From positions 1-5,252 of the forward strand of contig JAUXFB010000131.1 in the NCBI GenBank assembly GCA_030620255.1: a stretch of 5,252 nucleotides of DNA, written 5' to 3'. This document shows, piece after piece, positions 5,073 to 5,252 of the stretch (positions are counted from its first letter, which is position 1; each line of letters opens with the position of its first letter). A model generated the notes under the pieces. The model searched no databases, was not told the origin of the DNA, and was given only the letters and a program-made list of their open reading frames with translations. A program made the translations under genes and the position numbers. The DNA comes from Candidatus Aminicenantota bacterium (GTDB lineage: Bacteria; Acidobacteriota; Aminicenantia; UBA2199).

Positions 5073-5252
5073 ATGAAAACAATTTCCTTTTTTATTTTTC
5101 TAGTATGCTTCTTTATGTTGAACAATTCGGATGCCCAGGAAAACCTGACAGCAGAAATGCTTTGGAAAATGGGCAGGGTGAGCGATATACAGGTTTCACC
5201 CGATAACAACTATGTTTTATATGGTGTTTCCTGGTATAACCTTGAAGAAAAC
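5073..5252 (+). CDS. Secreted S9-family (prolyl oligopeptidase-like) peptidase, 5' end only
   Basis: Sixty codons run open from the ATG at 5073 to the right edge. Residues 1-21 are a signal peptide: MK, then a phenylalanine-rich hydrophobic core, then SDA|Q at 19-22 as the likely cleavage site. The mature start has LTAEMLWKMGRVSDIQVSPD and then NNYVLYGVSWYNLEEN. The phrase LWKMGRVSDIQVSPDNNYVLY is characteristic of the first beta-propeller blade of Bacteroidota S9 peptidases, whose alpha/beta-hydrolase catalytic domain would lie beyond this window. These enzymes are periplasmic or exported dipeptidyl or acylaminoacyl peptidases. No TAnnTTTG element is seen in the short gap after hepT. GC (about 38%) is higher than the preceding block, so this may be the right-hand chromosomal flank. 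An overlapping plus-strand frame from 5018 to 5206 is a shadow of this gene. Confidence 0.85.
   Translation, partial: MKTISFFIFLVCFFMLNNSDAQENLTAEMLWKMGRVSDIQVSPDNNYVLYGVSWYNLEEN

Noticed and set aside
5018..5206. Plus-strand frame of 62 codons after hepT
   Set aside because: It overlaps the S9 peptidase 5' end in a different frame. The frame from 5073 has a good signal peptide and a recognisable family sequence and stays open to the window edge.

Overview
The window looks like part of a Bacteroidota (Bacteroidetes) chromosome. Three signs agree. The large secreted protein ends in a type IX secretion (Por) sorting domain, three genes have the Bacteroidota -7 promoter element TAnnTTTG just upstream, and both edge genes begin with N-termini familiar from that phylum.

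Layout, left to right: (1) the 5' end of an mpl/murC-type muropeptide ligase gene, minus strand, running off the left edge; (2) a minus-strand type II toxin-antitoxin pair, with the antitoxin upstream and a RelE/ParE-family toxin downstream, separated by 1 nt; (3) a 1115-residue minus-strand gene for a secreted protein. That protein has a long basic signal peptide, a dockerin-like calcium-loop pair, a possible transglutaminase/cysteine-peptidase-like domain, seven HYR-like repeats of 84-92 residues, and a C-terminal type IX sorting domain; (4) a 220-bp divergent intergenic region with a good Shine-Dalgarno match and a 4-codon mini-ORF on one side, and a tandem 7-bp repeat plus a near-leaderless promoter on the other; (5) an overlapping plus-strand mntA-hepT toxin-antitoxin pair; (6) the 5' end of a secreted S9-family (prolyl oligopeptidase-like) peptidase gene, plus strand, running off the right edge. 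This last reading frame starts at 5073.

The edge genes look like ordinary chromosomal genes, and hand counts put them at about 49% and 38% GC. Sampled stretches of the interior are about 20-34% GC. This suggests a low-GC accessory block inserted between conserved genes, with one toxin-antitoxin module on each side of the giant surface/secreted protein. No transposase, integrase, tRNA, CRISPR array or clear flanking repeat is visible, so how it got there cannot be shown from this window.

The most unusual item is the secreted protein. Its repeat array, calcium loops and possible Cys-His-Glu catalytic triad make a combination I cannot assign to a named protein. The two toxin-antitoxin modules belong to known families.
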